Part shown: piece by piece, positions 10,182 through 20,744 of the stretch
Numbering within the stretch: the first letter of the stretch is position 1
How the letters are laid out: the number at the start of each line of letters is the position of its first letter
Assembly: GCA_052258065.1 (NCBI GenBank)
Contig: JBQQPY010000002.1
Location: 1-64,000, forward strand
Reading direction: 5' to 3'
DNA: 64,000 nucleotides
Origin: JBQQPY01 sp052258065
Lineage (GTDB): Bacteria; Pseudomonadota; Gammaproteobacteria; Enterobacterales; Enterobacteriaceae
The notes under the pieces: generated by a model
Seen by the model: only the letters and a program-made list of their open reading frames with translations
Told to the model about the DNA's origin: nothing
Database searches by the model: none
Position numbers and translations under genes: made by a program

Positions 10182-10499
10182 GTGAAATATATTCTGATAT
10201 TTTTTTTGATGATGATAATTTTTATCATTTCCGTTACCTTTGGTGCGCATAACGATCAGGTAGTGACCTTCAACTATCTGCTGGCTCAGAGTCAATTTCG
10301 GGTTTCCAGCTTGCTCACTTCACTGTTTGCCGTCGGCTTTTTCATCGGCTGGAGTCTTTGCGGCTTGTTTTGGCTACGAACGCGCATAGCGCTAATGCGA
10401 GCCGAGCGTAAAGTGAAACGGCTTGAACAACAGATTGCAGCGGTGGAAACGGTTTCTTGCGTCCCCACCAGCAATCCAGCCTTTACGCCTAAGGAATAA
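10182..10499 (+). CDS. lapA: LPS assembly protein A
   Basis: Small inner-membrane partner of LapB in control of lipopolysaccharide synthesis. 105 residues against 102 in E. coli, with two membrane helices (about 4-22 and 42-66) flanking the conserved HNDQVVTFNYLLAQ and then a basic coiled tail (AERKVKRLEQQ). The start is GTG, preceded by AGGAA. An ATG two bases earlier is out of frame. lapB begins six bases after the stop, giving the usual lapAB pair. No lesion seen. Confidence 0.93.
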   Translation: MKYILIFFLMMIIFIISVTFGAHNDQVVTFNYLLAQSQFRVSSLLTSLFAVGFFIGWSLCGLFWLRTRIALMRAERKVKRLEQQIAAVETVSCVPTSNPAFTPKE

Positions 10500-10505
10500 C
10501 GCATT

Positions 10506-11675
10506 ATGTTAGAACTGCTGTTTCTGTTGCTGCCTGTAGCCGCCGGCTATGGCTGGTATATGGGACGCAGACGCGCGCAGCAGGATAAACAGCAGGAAGC
10601 GAACCATCTTTCCAGGGAGTATGTGGCCGGGATCAATTTTCTACTTTCTAATCAGCAGGATAAATCGGTAGACCTGTTCCTTAATATGCCGAAAGAGGAC
10701 AGCAGCGCCGTCGAGGCACACCTGACGTTAGGGAACCTGTTCCGTTCCCGTGGCGAATTTGATCGCGCTATACGCATCCATCAAGCGCTAATGGAGAGCG
10801 GCTCGTTAACCTTTAATCAGCGGCTGTTGGCGATTCAGCAGCTCGGGCGTGACTATATGACAGCCGGATTCTATGATCGCGCTGAAGAGATGTTTATCCA
10901 GTTGGTAAACGAAGACGATTTCCGGCTTGGCGCCTTGGGCTGGCTATTACAGATTTATCAGGCGACCAGCGAATGGTTAAAGGCGATAGAAATTGCAGAA
11001 AAGTTGGTGAAGCTTGGGAAAGAGCAGCGGCAGGAAGAAATTGCCCATTTTTACTGCGAGTTAGCGCTACAGGCCATGGGCAGTAACGATATAGACCGTG
11101 CCGTTGTATTATTAGAAAAAGGAGCGGCGGCAGATAAAAATAGCGCGCGGGTTTCTATCATGCGTGCCAGAATTTACATGTCCCAGCAAGATTACGCCAG
11201 CGCGGTCGGCAAATTAACGCGGCTGTTGGATCAGGATCAGGAAATGGTCAGCGAAACGCTGCCGATGCTGCAGGACTGTTATCAGGCGTTAGGTCAGCCT
11301 GGCGCCTGGGCGGATTTTCTCAAACGCTGCGTAGAAGAGAATACCGGTTCCTCGGCGGAGCTGCTATTGACCGATATTATTGAGCGTGAGCAAGGCCCGG
11401 AAGCAGCGCAGGGCTACATTAATCAGCAATTGCGTCAACATCCAACGATGCGTATGTTTCACCGCCTGATGAATTTCCACCTTAGCGATGCGGAAGACGG
11501 TCGCGCCAAGGAAAGTTTGCAGACACTGCGCGATATGGTCGGAGAACAGATCCACACTAAACCGCGTTACCGCTGCCAAAAATGCGGATTCACCTTCCAC
11601 ACCCTGTATTGGCATTGCCCGTCGTGTAAATCCTGGGCGTCGGTCAAGCCGATACGCGGTTTGGATGGCCAGTAA
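10506..11675 (+). CDS. lapB: LPS assembly protein B
   Basis: Membrane-anchored TPR protein that brings LpxC to FtsH for degradation, balancing LPS and phospholipid synthesis. The length is 389 residues, the same as E. coli. Residues 1-20 form the anchor. TPR-like helical pairs fill about 35-330 (for example VEAHLTLGNLFRSRGEFDRA). A C-terminal rubredoxin-like metal site has Cys357-X2-Cys360 and Cys371-X2-Cys374, all four present. It lies between lapA and pyrF as in E. coli. It looks fully functional. Confidence 0.96.
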   Translation: MLELLFLLLPVAAGYGWYMGRRRAQQDKQQEANHLSREYVAGINFLLSNQQDKSVDLFLNMPKEDSSAVEAHLTLGNLFRSRGEFDRAIRIHQALMESGSLTFNQRLLAIQQLGRDYMTAGFYDRAEEMFIQLVNEDDFRLGALGWLLQIYQATSEWLKAIEIAEKLVKLGKEQRQEEIAHFYCELALQAMGSNDIDRAVVLLEKGAAADKNSARVSIMRARIYMSQQDYASAVGKLTRLLDQDQEMVSETLPMLQDCYQALGQPGAWADFLKRCVEENTGSSAELLLTDIIEREQGPEAAQGYINQQLRQHPTMRMFHRLMNFHLSDAEDGRAKESLQTLRDMVGEQIHTKPRYRCQKCGFTFHTLYWHCPSCKSWASVKPIRGLDGQ

Positions 11676-11919
11676 GCTCTTCACGGGGTGCTTAGATACA
11701 GCTAGCCCGCACCAATGAGGAAGGGGGACGGCGTTGCCGTAAGCCAAAAACCTCCTCTTTGTCTGTCTAACGCCCTTAATCTGCAACCATAGAGGGCTTA
11801 CTAAACGGGTAACGTGCACACCCATCACCGCTTGAGAGCTAGGCTTTTTTAGCGCCGGCAGGTAAAATGACATAATGATAACAGGCCTGCGACCTATGGC
11901 TGCCAACCAGAGATGTATT

Positions 11920-12681
11920 ATGACACGCACAGTTTTATCTTCCTCTTTCTCTCTTGCTCCGAAAAGTGCGGGCTCGCCGGTGATTGTAGCGTTAGATTAC
12001 GCCAATGCTCACCAGGCGCTAGCTTTTGCCGATAAAGTAGCGCCGTGGCAATGCCGACTGAAAATCGGTAAAGAAATATTTACTAAGGCAGGACCAGCGC
12101 TGGTCCGCGATCTGCAACAGAGTGGTTTCGATATTTTCCTGGATCTGAAATTTCACGATATTCCCAACACGGTAGCCAAGGCGGTGCGTGCGGCAGCGGC
12201 GCTAGGGGTGTGGATGATCAATGTTCACGCTAGCGGTGGCGAACGTATGATGGCGGCTGCACGGGAGGCGCTGCTGCCGTTTGGAGCTGACGCGCCCGCA
12301 CTTATCGCCGTCACGGTGCTTACCAGTATGAATGATAAAGATTTGAGAGAGATAGGCATTGCTGGCAGCGCGTCGGATCACGCCGGACGGCTGGCTATTC
12401 TAGCTAAAGCGTGCGGCATGGACGGCGTAGTCTGTTCAGCTTGGGAAGCCACGCGGCTGAAAATCGATTGCGGTGCAGCCTTTCAACTAATAACGCCGGG
12501 GATACGCCCGGCTACTAGCGACGCAGAGGATCAGCGCAGGGTGATGACACCGTTACAGGCTCAGCAGGCGGGATGCGATTATATGGTAATCGGGCGCCCA
12601 ATTACTCAGGCCGCCGATCCCTCGATCATCCTAGCGGCGATCTTACAGGAATTAGATATCCGAGCGGTTCATGGTGAATGA
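11920..12681 (+). CDS. pyrF: orotidine 5'-phosphate decarboxylase
   Basis: Last step of de novo UMP synthesis. The enzyme is a TIM barrel, and the catalytic Asp-Lys network is visible in DIFLDLKFHDIPNTV. The phosphate-binding ends VTPGIRP and YMVIGRPITQA are present. The ATG at 11920 (MTRTVLSSSF) gives 253 residues; E. coli has 245. In-frame ATGs at 11875 and 11896 are possible, and none has a strong ribosome binding site. It overlaps the start of yciH by 11 bases, indicating translational coupling. It follows lapB after about 240 bp, as in E. coli. Confidence 0.95.
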   Translation: MTRTVLSSSFSLAPKSAGSPVIVALDYANAHQALAFADKVAPWQCRLKIGKEIFTKAGPALVRDLQQSGFDIFLDLKFHDIPNTVAKAVRAAAALGVWMINVHASGGERMMAAAREALLPFGADAPALIAVTVLTSMNDKDLREIGIAGSASDHAGRLAILAKACGMDGVVCSAWEATRLKIDCGAAFQLITPGIRPATSDAEDQRRVMTPLQAQQAGCDYMVIGRPITQAADPSIILAAILQELDIRAVHGE

Positions 12682-12994
12682 AAACCAGCTCGTGTATTCT
12701 ACAGACGGTGGGCACATTAAAGCCTCTGAAGCTCCCGCCATTCGTCTTCAAGGGGACGGCATCGTGCGATTACAGTGTCAGACCAGTGGTAGAAGAGGCA
12801 AACGGGTTTGTCTGATTACCGGCCTAAACCGCGATGAAGCCGCGATGAAAACGCTTGCCAGCGAGCTGAAAAAGAAATGCGCTACCGGTGGGGCTGTAAA
12901 AGAGGGCGTGATAGAAATCCAGGGCGATAAGCGCGACCTGTTAAAGCAGCTATTGGAAGCGCGAGGTTTAAAGGTCAAACTAGCTGGCGGCTAA
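12671..12994 (+). CDS. yciH: YciH, SUI1/eIF1-like translation factor
   Basis: Small SUI1-fold protein related to eukaryotic eIF1, reported to influence initiation fidelity or inhibit translation under stress in E. coli. 107 residues, with the full SUI1 domain: GDGIVRLQCQTSGRRGKRVC, AAMKTLASELKKKCATGGAV and KEGVIEIQGDKRDLL. The start overlaps pyrF by 11 bases and the stop lies in a terminator hairpin, so it ends the lapA-lapB-pyrF-yciH cluster. Confidence 0.94.
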   Translation: MVNENQLVYSTDGGHIKASEAPAIRLQGDGIVRLQCQTSGRRGKRVCLITGLNRDEAAMKTLASELKKKCATGGAVKEGVIEIQGDKRDLLKQLLEARGLKVKLAGG

Positions 12995-13012
12995 GCGGGA
13001 GCGCCCGCTTTG
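12993..13012 (+). terminator. terminator hairpin after yciH
   Basis: A perfect 7-bp stem, AAGCGGG with CCCGCTT, and a 4-base loop AGCG, followed by only a short T run. It overlaps the yciH stop codon. The short T tract makes its efficiency uncertain. Confidence 0.6.
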
Positions 13013-14229
13013 TGCGCCATCTTAAATGCGGCAGGTGGCCATGAGGAATAGTCTTATCGAGTAGTAAATATTAATCAATTTGATACATGATAATTCTGCT
13101 AATAACTTCTTCAAGAATAGTATAAAGAATAACGGTTTCTGACTCTCAAAGAGAACACTAGGTTAGCTAAAAACTCTCTATTGATAGAGTTTACAGAAAT
13201 TTTAAGGATTATGCATTTGTTAAAAAAATATTAAAAAATAATTTTTGTACTATATTTTAGGCTTAAATGATCTTACTTTTAAGAAAATTTGTATGCTTGC
13301 TAAATAACTCTTTATTATCTTGTTAAGCATGAGACCGTTATTTTTTACCTAATTTTCTTTTTATCTTACTGAAAATTAGGAAATCATAAATAAATTCTTT
13401 ACTTTTAAAAAGTATACATAATGATACTGTTTTATGAACTCAGAACGCAATATCTTAAATCTAATGTGTTTTATCATATTTTTAATTCTTTTTACTTAGC
13501 GCGAAAATTTCTGACTCAAGCTGTAATAATTCTACTTTTTAGAACAAGTAATAGTGATTAATGATAAGTAATTCGCCTTATTTATCATAACTTATTGGTT
13601 TTATTTATTTTAATTTTCATTGATTATTATATTTATTCTTAATTTAGGTAAGAAATAACAGATATAATTCTTATATAAAAACAAATATTAAAAATATGAT
13701 ATGATTTTATATAAAAACTAATATTTACTTGGATTATCTCACTCTTTTATCATCCATGCCTATAAAATTTTTCATATCACACCTTTTAGATACTGTCCTT
13801 TTTTATGCTTATATAGAGCTATGAAAGGCTCCCACCCTTCTGCTAGAATCTTAAAGAAAAGCCCCTTGAAAATAGTGAACACTGCTGTTAGCATCAATGC
13901 TATATTCGTTATTCCGCACTTAAATTAGGAATAAATATAAAAATTAGCGAAAATCAGCGAAAGATTAAAAAAATAAAATCAATGAGTTATAAAGAACTAA
14001 GTCTGATTACTTATAATTAATGACTATTGATTTTTTCTTAAAAATAGAATGATTGCAGCTTCACGTAGAAACACTAAAGCCAAACAAAAACAAATCAAAA
14101 AAATAAAATTAAACACATGATCTTTAAAATATTAAGCTCTAAGCTCACAAAAAATATAAATACCTATATTTTTACAAGTAAAGAATTTATTGATAGTTTC
14201 CCATTTTAAGTGAAAAAAGAAAAATCAGG
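13013..14229. other. AT-rich spacer without genes
   Basis: No coding frame recognised. Two copies of a short AT-rich motif can be seen, one reversed near 13590-13660 and one near 13905-14050 (TTATTCCGCAC.TAAATTAGGAATAAA). The same motif recurs near 6185-6260 and 39225-39300 and may be an IS terminus. Confidence 0.45.
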
Positions 14230-14560
14230 CTCAGAATGACAGATAGTACAGGTACTTATTCCTTAAATTGTAGCAGAGAATACCGTGATAATAGATAATT
14301 TATCTACTCATTAAGTTTATAATATACGAGAAGGCCTTCAGACTAAAGATGCAATTCTTCTTTATCTTCTAGCTTACTTACCGAATTTAAATTCTGTTGA
14401 AATGGTATTTTCCAAGATGGAATCACCACCCAGAAAGGCTGTAGAAAAACAATTTATTCGTTGTGGAATCCGATTGATGAAGCTATTAAGTTAATTTCGC
14501 ATAAAGCTTACGACAATGTTTGTTGCAGCAGCATATAAACCGGAATAGATGACTCGAGTG
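14230..14560 (+). mobile_element. IS630-type family C remnant (C-terminal part)
   Basis: Reads with several stops as VIIDNLSTH, then LNSVEMVFSKMESPPRKAV, ending at CATATAAACCGGAATAGATG. The NPIE signature is mutated to NSVE. A family B element begins immediately after it. Confidence 0.6.
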
Positions 14561-14564
14561 TCTT

Positions 14565-15130
14565 AATGCGTAAAAAGTAGCGGTTGCAGTATCTGTGACC
14601 AGAGCCTAAGCAATTCTCTAAAACAGAGGAATGGGGAAATATATGATTATCCTCACGTCGGAAGTCAGAATGCAACTAAAAGCGTTAATCAATAAGGGGG
14701 ATCGATCATGTCGCACAGAAAATTGTGAATGCATTGATTTTGTTGAATTGTGATACATCAGTCGAACGTATAAAACGACCAAGCAGCGAGGTGTTAATGA
14801 GATTTTATAAATAGGCGTCCGAAAGACCGAACGGATTAAGCATTTTTTCGAACAGGGGCTTAAGGCGGTTCTGAGCCTTAAACCGCGCAAACCGGTATAT
14901 GATGGCATAGATAAAGATCAACTAGGTTATATCGCCAGAAGCAAATACTAAATTCGTTGCGACTATAGAGAATATGCTGGACGTGTATCATCGCCCTTAT
15001 GACCAAATGAATCCGGTGGTTTGCATGGACAAAACACTTTGTCGATTGCTTGATACACGCGTGGGTTTATCCTTGAAGCCCAGAAACCTGGATGAGAGCA
15101 TTTCGCATGCGAATCATTTTATTCTGAATA
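14565..15130 (+). mobile_element. IS630-type family B remnant (N-terminal half)
   Basis: Best N-terminal copy of family B in the window. In shifting frames it gives MIILTSEVRMQLKALINKGD, RKTERIKHFFEQGLKAVL, VYDGIDKDQLGYIARSK and NMLDVYHRPYDQMNPVVCMD. These are typical of IS630 transposases (helix-turn-helix, linker, first catalytic Asp in VCMDE). The C-terminal half is missing. Confidence 0.65.
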
Positions 15131-15139
15131 AATAAACCT

Positions 15140-18100
15140 ATTTAATACTAACTGCTGCACTCATGTCACTCTTTAACGCAAGCTAAAGCAAGACCCTGAC
15201 TAGAAATAATATGCAAACATAACCACGCTTTTTATAAGTCATAATGAAAGGAGCATACAGTGTAACAAGAGAGAACCTTGAAAAATCTAGATAGCGTCAC
15301 TTTTGATTTTTAAAATTCTTTTTATTGCTCTATTTACGTATTTTTGCGCATATTACGCACAGAAAATAAACAATTTTTTTAATTTCTGCAGAATTTTACT
15401 GTCGATATTTATCTAACATAAAGTTTTTCGCGTCTGTCCAAGAGATAACTATGAATCTAGCAAACATTTCTTCTACTTAGGATTAAGCTGCCATAATTTC
15501 TTTGAAATGTCTTTGAAGTGAAGATGAGATAATTATATAGATAAGAAGTTAGACTCTCTCCAATCGCTGCATGCTGTGATAGCGCTGTTGGCACTTTTAT
15601 TTCACTACCGTTTTTAGCTTCGTGGAAATGATGTAAGTCGCTCTAGGATATGGGATACGCTATTTAGCTGGGGAATAATTTGCGTTGACATATTCGTTGT
15701 AACTAGTGAATTTATCATAGTTTATACTATACACACCACAGTCAGTAGAGTTTTATATCTTCGCGACGATTCTTGATAAATCGCTCTGCATGAATTATAC
15801 CCATCTACTATTTTAGATTACGCGCCGCTTTCTTTTTAGGTGATACTATGAGTACTTTTCTCCACCCAGAAAAAATACAAAACTTAATTAGTGCGTTTAC
15901 TTTTACGGCCTATAAGACAGATGTAACACCGCATTACGTTAACGATAATAGAATGCACAACATACGCTGTACACTCAATTGTGATGTTTAATTTTATCTT
16001 GTTTTCACTCTAAGCCTAGTGTTCAGATCTCGGTTGATAGCTCTTTTATGCTAGGGCGCGCTGGCAACGTGGAGCGTTCTTTTTTAGCGAGCTTGCTCTC
16101 ACAACATTTAGTAGCAAGGCTAGACGGTTTAGGATCCTCTCCCTGATCTGCTATTAAACTCCTTTCCATTGAGTTTTTAATTAGTGCTATAGTCAAATAT
16201 ATGCATATAGATAAAAAAGTAGCATGTCTATGTCTCTTCCACCAGCTTCTTCTGTGCTATCAGGTACGATCCTGATATATATTATTGAAAGGTATATATA
16301 AATAACATTAAATCGTTAAATATTAACACCATTTTTATCATAATTGCTTTTGTTCTTTTAATGACACTGAAAGTGCCTAATTTTTAAAGATTATTTCCGC
16401 TGAACTCATTTACCTAGGCAACATTTCTCTCTTTATCTATTGCATAATTTTTTTAGCATCGCAGTAATATAGCCAGTTAAAATCTTGACTACAGCTTCTC
16501 TGAACTGTGTTCCATATGTAGTGCTGGCTGCGGCGATCTCTAACACAAATATATTGAGATGAAACTTACTGCTATACTCAAGCAACAGCTACATACTCGC
16601 TTCCTTCCTTAACGGCTAACATTAACAAACCCCAGGTTGGTGCCGGCTAATTAATGTAGGATCCTGCAGTACGGATATTAATGCGCATTCAGTCCACTAA
16701 ATAATCCCTCTAGGCGATAAACGCAGCTTTCCCTTATTTGTTGCTCTTTCGAGCTCTAAGGCATACTGAAATGGCGTCATGGTTTAATCTGCTTGAGTTA
16801 TCAATGCCATTTTTCTCCTTTCTTATTTAGCCATATCTTCTTCATCAGCAAGAGTACGCTGGGTAACCTTTTTGTAATCAAAGATCCCAGCACCATCTAT
16901 ATCCACTTTGTCTAGAATAGATATTAGTTCAACCAAGCTATGGTTAACGGGGGAAAATCGATGCATGAATTATAGCCCCTTTCGTCCGTTTCATTGGTTA
17001 ATAAACAACAAATACTATTTTTATATTGCATTACTTTTATAGTTTTGAGTTTAAATTCTGCTTGACATTGATGCCAGTCTTCTTCTGAATCGAGAGCGGA
17101 AAAACAACATGATAATTATCATATAATCTTTGTTTTTCAGGAGTTTCTGGTTTGCCAGTTTAAAATTTTTATATATTTAGCAGCATTAAATATCCGCTAT
17201 ATTCATCTAGTTACCGTTGACATCATTTTGTAACGGGCAACGGTAAATTATATCGATATAAGCGTCCTGGTTACTATTTGCTGCGCTGGTTAAAACCTAG
17301 AGCCCCTTGATCCTTACAGCTGGGGCCGTTCCATGCCATGACGCTATCTAAACCATCCAATCTGATATCACGCATAAATGTGCTATTAACATAATCCTCA
17401 GGTGTGCGACCATTGACCCTGTTATCTACTCAGCCGCAAATGCCACCCCAGACTGCTCCGTAGGTATTACTATCAATCTGACAAGTCATTCTGCGCCCGT
17501 GAAGAGCCCCTGCTGAATAACAATACCCGTTTTTATGAAAGAGCCAGTCACTGCTACCGTCATCGGCATTATGCAGATGAACGCTATCTTAGCTCTTATC
17601 TTTGGACGGCTACATGCGAGATCGGGCATCCTGATTCTAAAATCTAAAATTCTTTCGTTTATCTCTTCTTAATATGGTGTGATCACAAAGCGAAATCCCG
17701 GAGCTATTTATTTCACCGCCCGTTTTGAGATAGTAGCGACCATCAACATCTAACAAAGCGGCCAGATTTTGCGCTTTTCTGGTCGCTTGTTTGCTATGTC
17801 ATAGACAATTTTGACCGCTTTAGGGGCTTCTTCAAGAAAAGCCTTCGTCGCTGCTATCCGTGGCACTACTTAGAAGCGTCCGTGCAGCAGCAAAAGACCG
17901 GGAAATTCCAACATTAACTTTGAATAACCACTTAAACAAGAATACTAAACCATTGCTCAGTATGGTTTAGTATATTGATTATAAGGAGAGTGTCAGTATT
18001 GACTGGCTGGTAAATAATCAGAAGGCACAGCAGGATGTATCCTCACCTGATGCTTAAAACCTGTAAGACCTTAATGCTATTTTAAGATCGCTGGAACCAG

Positions 18101-18240
18101 TAGAGCTAAAAACTAGCTAGCCTGCTTAGGCGTAAAGGCAATAAAGTACTAGGATTCTTATTAGAACAATGGAGCTTATGTTTACTTAAACTTTCAGGGA
18201 AAGACAGATTTTACTCAGACTTTCGGGTAACGCAGGATAA
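15140..18240. other. 3.1-kb region with unidentified remnants
   Basis: No intact gene. The plus strand near 15848 opens MSTFLHPEKIQNLISAFTF and stays open for 47 codons. In another frame just downstream it reads SVDSSFMLGRAGN then ERSFLASLLSQH. The minus strand near 16830-16960 reads ELISILDKVDIDGAGIFDYK. I recognise none of these. They look like fragments of at least two protein genes, not chance frames. Confidence 0.35.
17280..17880 (-). pseudogene. remnant of an unidentified, possibly surface-fibre-like gene
   Basis: The minus strand gives AALLDVDGRYYLKTGGEIN, then, further on, SVHLHNADDGSSDWLFHKNG, YCYSAGALHGRRMTCQID and AVWGGIC. Stops and shifts separate them. The small, polar, glycine-rich repeats with a final W-G-C are reminiscent of the C-terminal parts of pilus-tip or tail-fibre proteins. 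That resemblance is weak and I do not assign a family. Confidence 0.25.
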
Positions 18241-18249
18241 TACTTTATA

Positions 18250-18490
18250 GGATTATTTTTATACAACCAAACATGGCAGTTGGCTAAACATGGCGGAAAT
18301 AAAAATTTACCTCTTGATCAATCAATGCCTAAATCATCATATTGACAAGATTGAGATATTGCAAAGTAAATGCAAGGCTTGGCAAAACACAACGAAACTA
18401 GATAAAGATTAATTAGCATTTTACTACTGATAATGCTTATATTGAGCTTAAGCGTCTTTATCCGTACCTATGACTTAATATATTCTAGAA
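18250..18490 (+). mobile_element. IS630-type family B remnant (C-terminal end)
   Basis: Matches 6530-6790 and 51820-52060: CATGGCAGTTGGCTAAACAT, then GACAAGATTGAGATATTGC, then ACTACTGATAATGC and the LK-LYP end. Broken by stops. Confidence 0.6.
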
Positions 18491-18839
18491 CTAGCACAGA
18501 ATGCCAGCGCGCGCGATAAAAAATCACTTACCAGCTAAGAAAATGGCTACCTTCAATTTATAGGCAAGAAGAAAACGTGTGGCAAAAAACTTGAATTTTT
18601 TCAGCCAACCTAGCACCTGTCGCGGCATGTGCCAGCTAGATTCCCGAAGCTATTGCTGTGGCTGACTGTGCAGACTAGATAGACCTTTTCAGTAGGCCAG
18701 GATGAGTCACAGTCAAAAAACGCCAACTATTACAGCTTTATCATTATCGCTATCTTCTGCGGCACTGACGGATATAGTTGAGAGAAAAATATCATGACAG
18801 TTAGACCTTATAGTCAGGCAAGCACAATACCTAAAATTC

Positions 18840-19515
18840 AGACAAGCAACGACTCAACATCTACTTTAACTAATCGGGTGGCTAAGTGTTTCACAGGCTT
18901 AAAAGACGATCTGTACATTCTTTTCCATTGTCTATAAATACTCTATGAGTAGCGATGGGAAATGCTTGACTAAAATCGAGCAAAATATCGTGTATTAGAC
19001 TCAAACTTCGCTTTGTAAAAGCGGATAAAAACTTATCAAGTCACTCAAGCTATACCCAAAAATATAATCTCGTGAGGTTTCATTGAGCATTTATGCAAAA
19101 TGTTTTACATCAAGGTATTGATAAGCAGGCTCATAGCTTTTAAACGCTTTGTGCTCTATTTTTACACTTTCTCCTTCATGGTCACGCACACACCCCAATC
19201 CATCTCTGCGTAAACAGCGATTCATGCCAGATCTAGATGCGGCAGGATTGAAGAATTCTCATACGACCACTGGCAGATCTTCTAGTCGGGGAACAATGTC
19301 TCGCAGGGAAAAGCTACCGCTTCCTGAGCAGATGACAGCGTTTCTGCAAAGGATAGAGAATATGGCGATCATCTTCAAGACTATCTCGATTTTGCTATTT
19401 AAAACGGTTAGTGCAGAGATGCCATAACGCTTAGCACAGTATATGCCGTCTCGTTGCTTGCCTAAGAGCGGCTCTGATTTTAGGCATTGTAGTTGTCTAG
19501 CCATAGAGTCTAATT
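18840..19515 (-). mobile_element. IS481-type transposase remnant (N-terminal two thirds)
   Basis: The minus strand from 19504 keeps 81 open codons, with MARQLQCLKSEPLLGKQRDG and then YCAKRYGISALTVLNSKIE. This is the helix-turn-helix N-terminus of the IS481-type transposase that recurs in the window. Downstream, in shifting frames, come the HKAFKSYEPAY and VFIDNGKECTDRLL equivalents (Asp-Asn-Gly still visible). It has several frameshifts. Confidence 0.7.
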
Positions 19516-19681
19516 ATCATTATATTTTCCTCTAAACCATACCGCTGAGTAATCAGCTTGCCACTAACGGAGTTGGGCGCTAAGATTTTATATGATTATC
19601 CAGAATAAAACAGATATTAAAACTCTATTGCAGTATATGAAGCATATACACAAAATCAAACATAAATTATTCCGTCAGCAC

Positions 19682-20728
19682 CTACAGCAATTCGCCATGC
19701 AGCTGACGCAGCAGACTATCAGTGCTTTTCCAGTCAATACAGGCGTCAGTTACGGACACGCCATAGCGCATGTCCTCACGCGGCAATGCTGAGGACTGGT
19801 TACCGGAATGAAGATAGCTTTCCAGCATTAAACCAATAATAGAATGATTACCGGCTTTAATCTGAACCAGCACCGACCGCACTACCTCTGCCTGACGACG
19901 ATAGTCTTTATTAGAGTTACCGTGGCTGCAATCGATCATCAATACCCCTGCAAGTCCTGCCGCCGCCATCTGTTGCTCACAGTCAGCGATATCATGTGGA
20001 TGATAATTAGGCCGCTTGCCACCGCGCAGAATAACGTGACCGTCAGGATTACCGCACGTTTGCAGTAAACAAACCTGGCCTGCCTGATTAATTCCCATAA
20101 AACGATGGGCCATAGCAGCGGTGCGCATTGCATTAATCGCGGTAGCCAGACCCCCATCGGTACCGTTTTTAAAACCTACCGGCATAGAAAGGCCCGATGC
20201 TATCTCGCGGTGAGTCTGAGATTCAGTCGTACGTGCGCCAATAGCCGACCAACTGAAGAGATCGCTAAGATATTGCGGACTATTGGGATCTAACGCTTCC
20301 ATTGCCAATGGTAGCCCTATTTTGATTAGTGCGACCAACAAACCACGGGCAATTTGCAGACCGGCTTCAACATCAAAAGACTCATCCATGTAGGGATCGT
20401 TAATTAAGCCCTTCCAGCCAACTGTGGTCCTGGGTTTTTCAAAATAGACGCGCATAACAATATACAGCTTATCGCTTAATTCATCTGAGAGAGCTTGTAG
20501 ACGGTTAGCATAGTCAAGGGCAGCATAAGTATCGTGAATTGAACAAGGTCCGCAGACTATCAACAAGCGCGGATCGCGGCCATGGATAATATCCGCAATA
20601 GTGCGCCGGGATGTAGCGATAGCATGCTGCTCAGCCTCGCTTAAAGGAAACTGACGTTTTAATTCTTCCGGTGTGATCATTATCTTTTCATCACTGATAT
20701 AGACATTATTGAGCACGTCTATTTGCAT
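19682..20728 (-). CDS. aroF: 3-deoxy-7-phosphoheptulonate synthase, AroF (tyrosine) type
   Basis: Condenses phosphoenolpyruvate with erythrose 4-phosphate, the entry step of the shikimate pathway to aromatic amino acids. 348 residues; E. coli AroF has 356. The C-terminus is about eight residues short. Family motifs are CGPCSIHD, MRVYFEKPRTTVGWKG, GARTTESQTHREIASG, KNGTDGG and DCSHGNSNKDYRRQ. NSPQYL and GLMLES identify it as AroF rather than AroH. Asn8, implicated in tyrosine feedback in E. coli AroF, is kept. The start at 20728 follows GAGGATTAG. An IS481 remnant begins about 27 bp upstream of the ATG, so the native promoter and any TyrR boxes appear lost. Its usual neighbour tyrA is absent here. 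Confidence 0.94.
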   Translation of the reverse strand: MQIDVLNNVYISDEKIMITPEELKRQFPLSEAEQHAIATSRRTIADIIHGRDPRLLIVCGPCSIHDTYAALDYANRLQALSDELSDKLYIVMRVYFEKPRTTVGWKGLINDPYMDESFDVEAGLQIARGLLVALIKIGLPLAMEALDPNSPQYLSDLFSWSAIGARTTESQTHREIASGLSMPVGFKNGTDGGLATAINAMRTAAMAHRFMGINQAGQVCLLQTCGNPDGHVILRGGKRPNYHPHDIADCEQQMAAAGLAGVLMIDCSHGNSNKDYRRQAEVVRSVLVQIKAGNHSIIGLMLESYLHSGNQSSALPREDMRYGVSVTDACIDWKSTDSLLRQLHGELL

Positions 20729-20744
20729 GACACTAATCCTCACT

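Noticed and set aside
10180..10182. ATG two bases before the lapA GTG
   Set aside because: Out of frame with LapA. The GTG start agrees with family alignment and AGGAA spacing.
11364..11930. 188-codon open frame antisense to lapB and pyrF
   Set aside because: It lies opposite the well-conserved LapB C-terminus, has no ribosome binding site or family resemblance and is explained by the codon structure of lapB.
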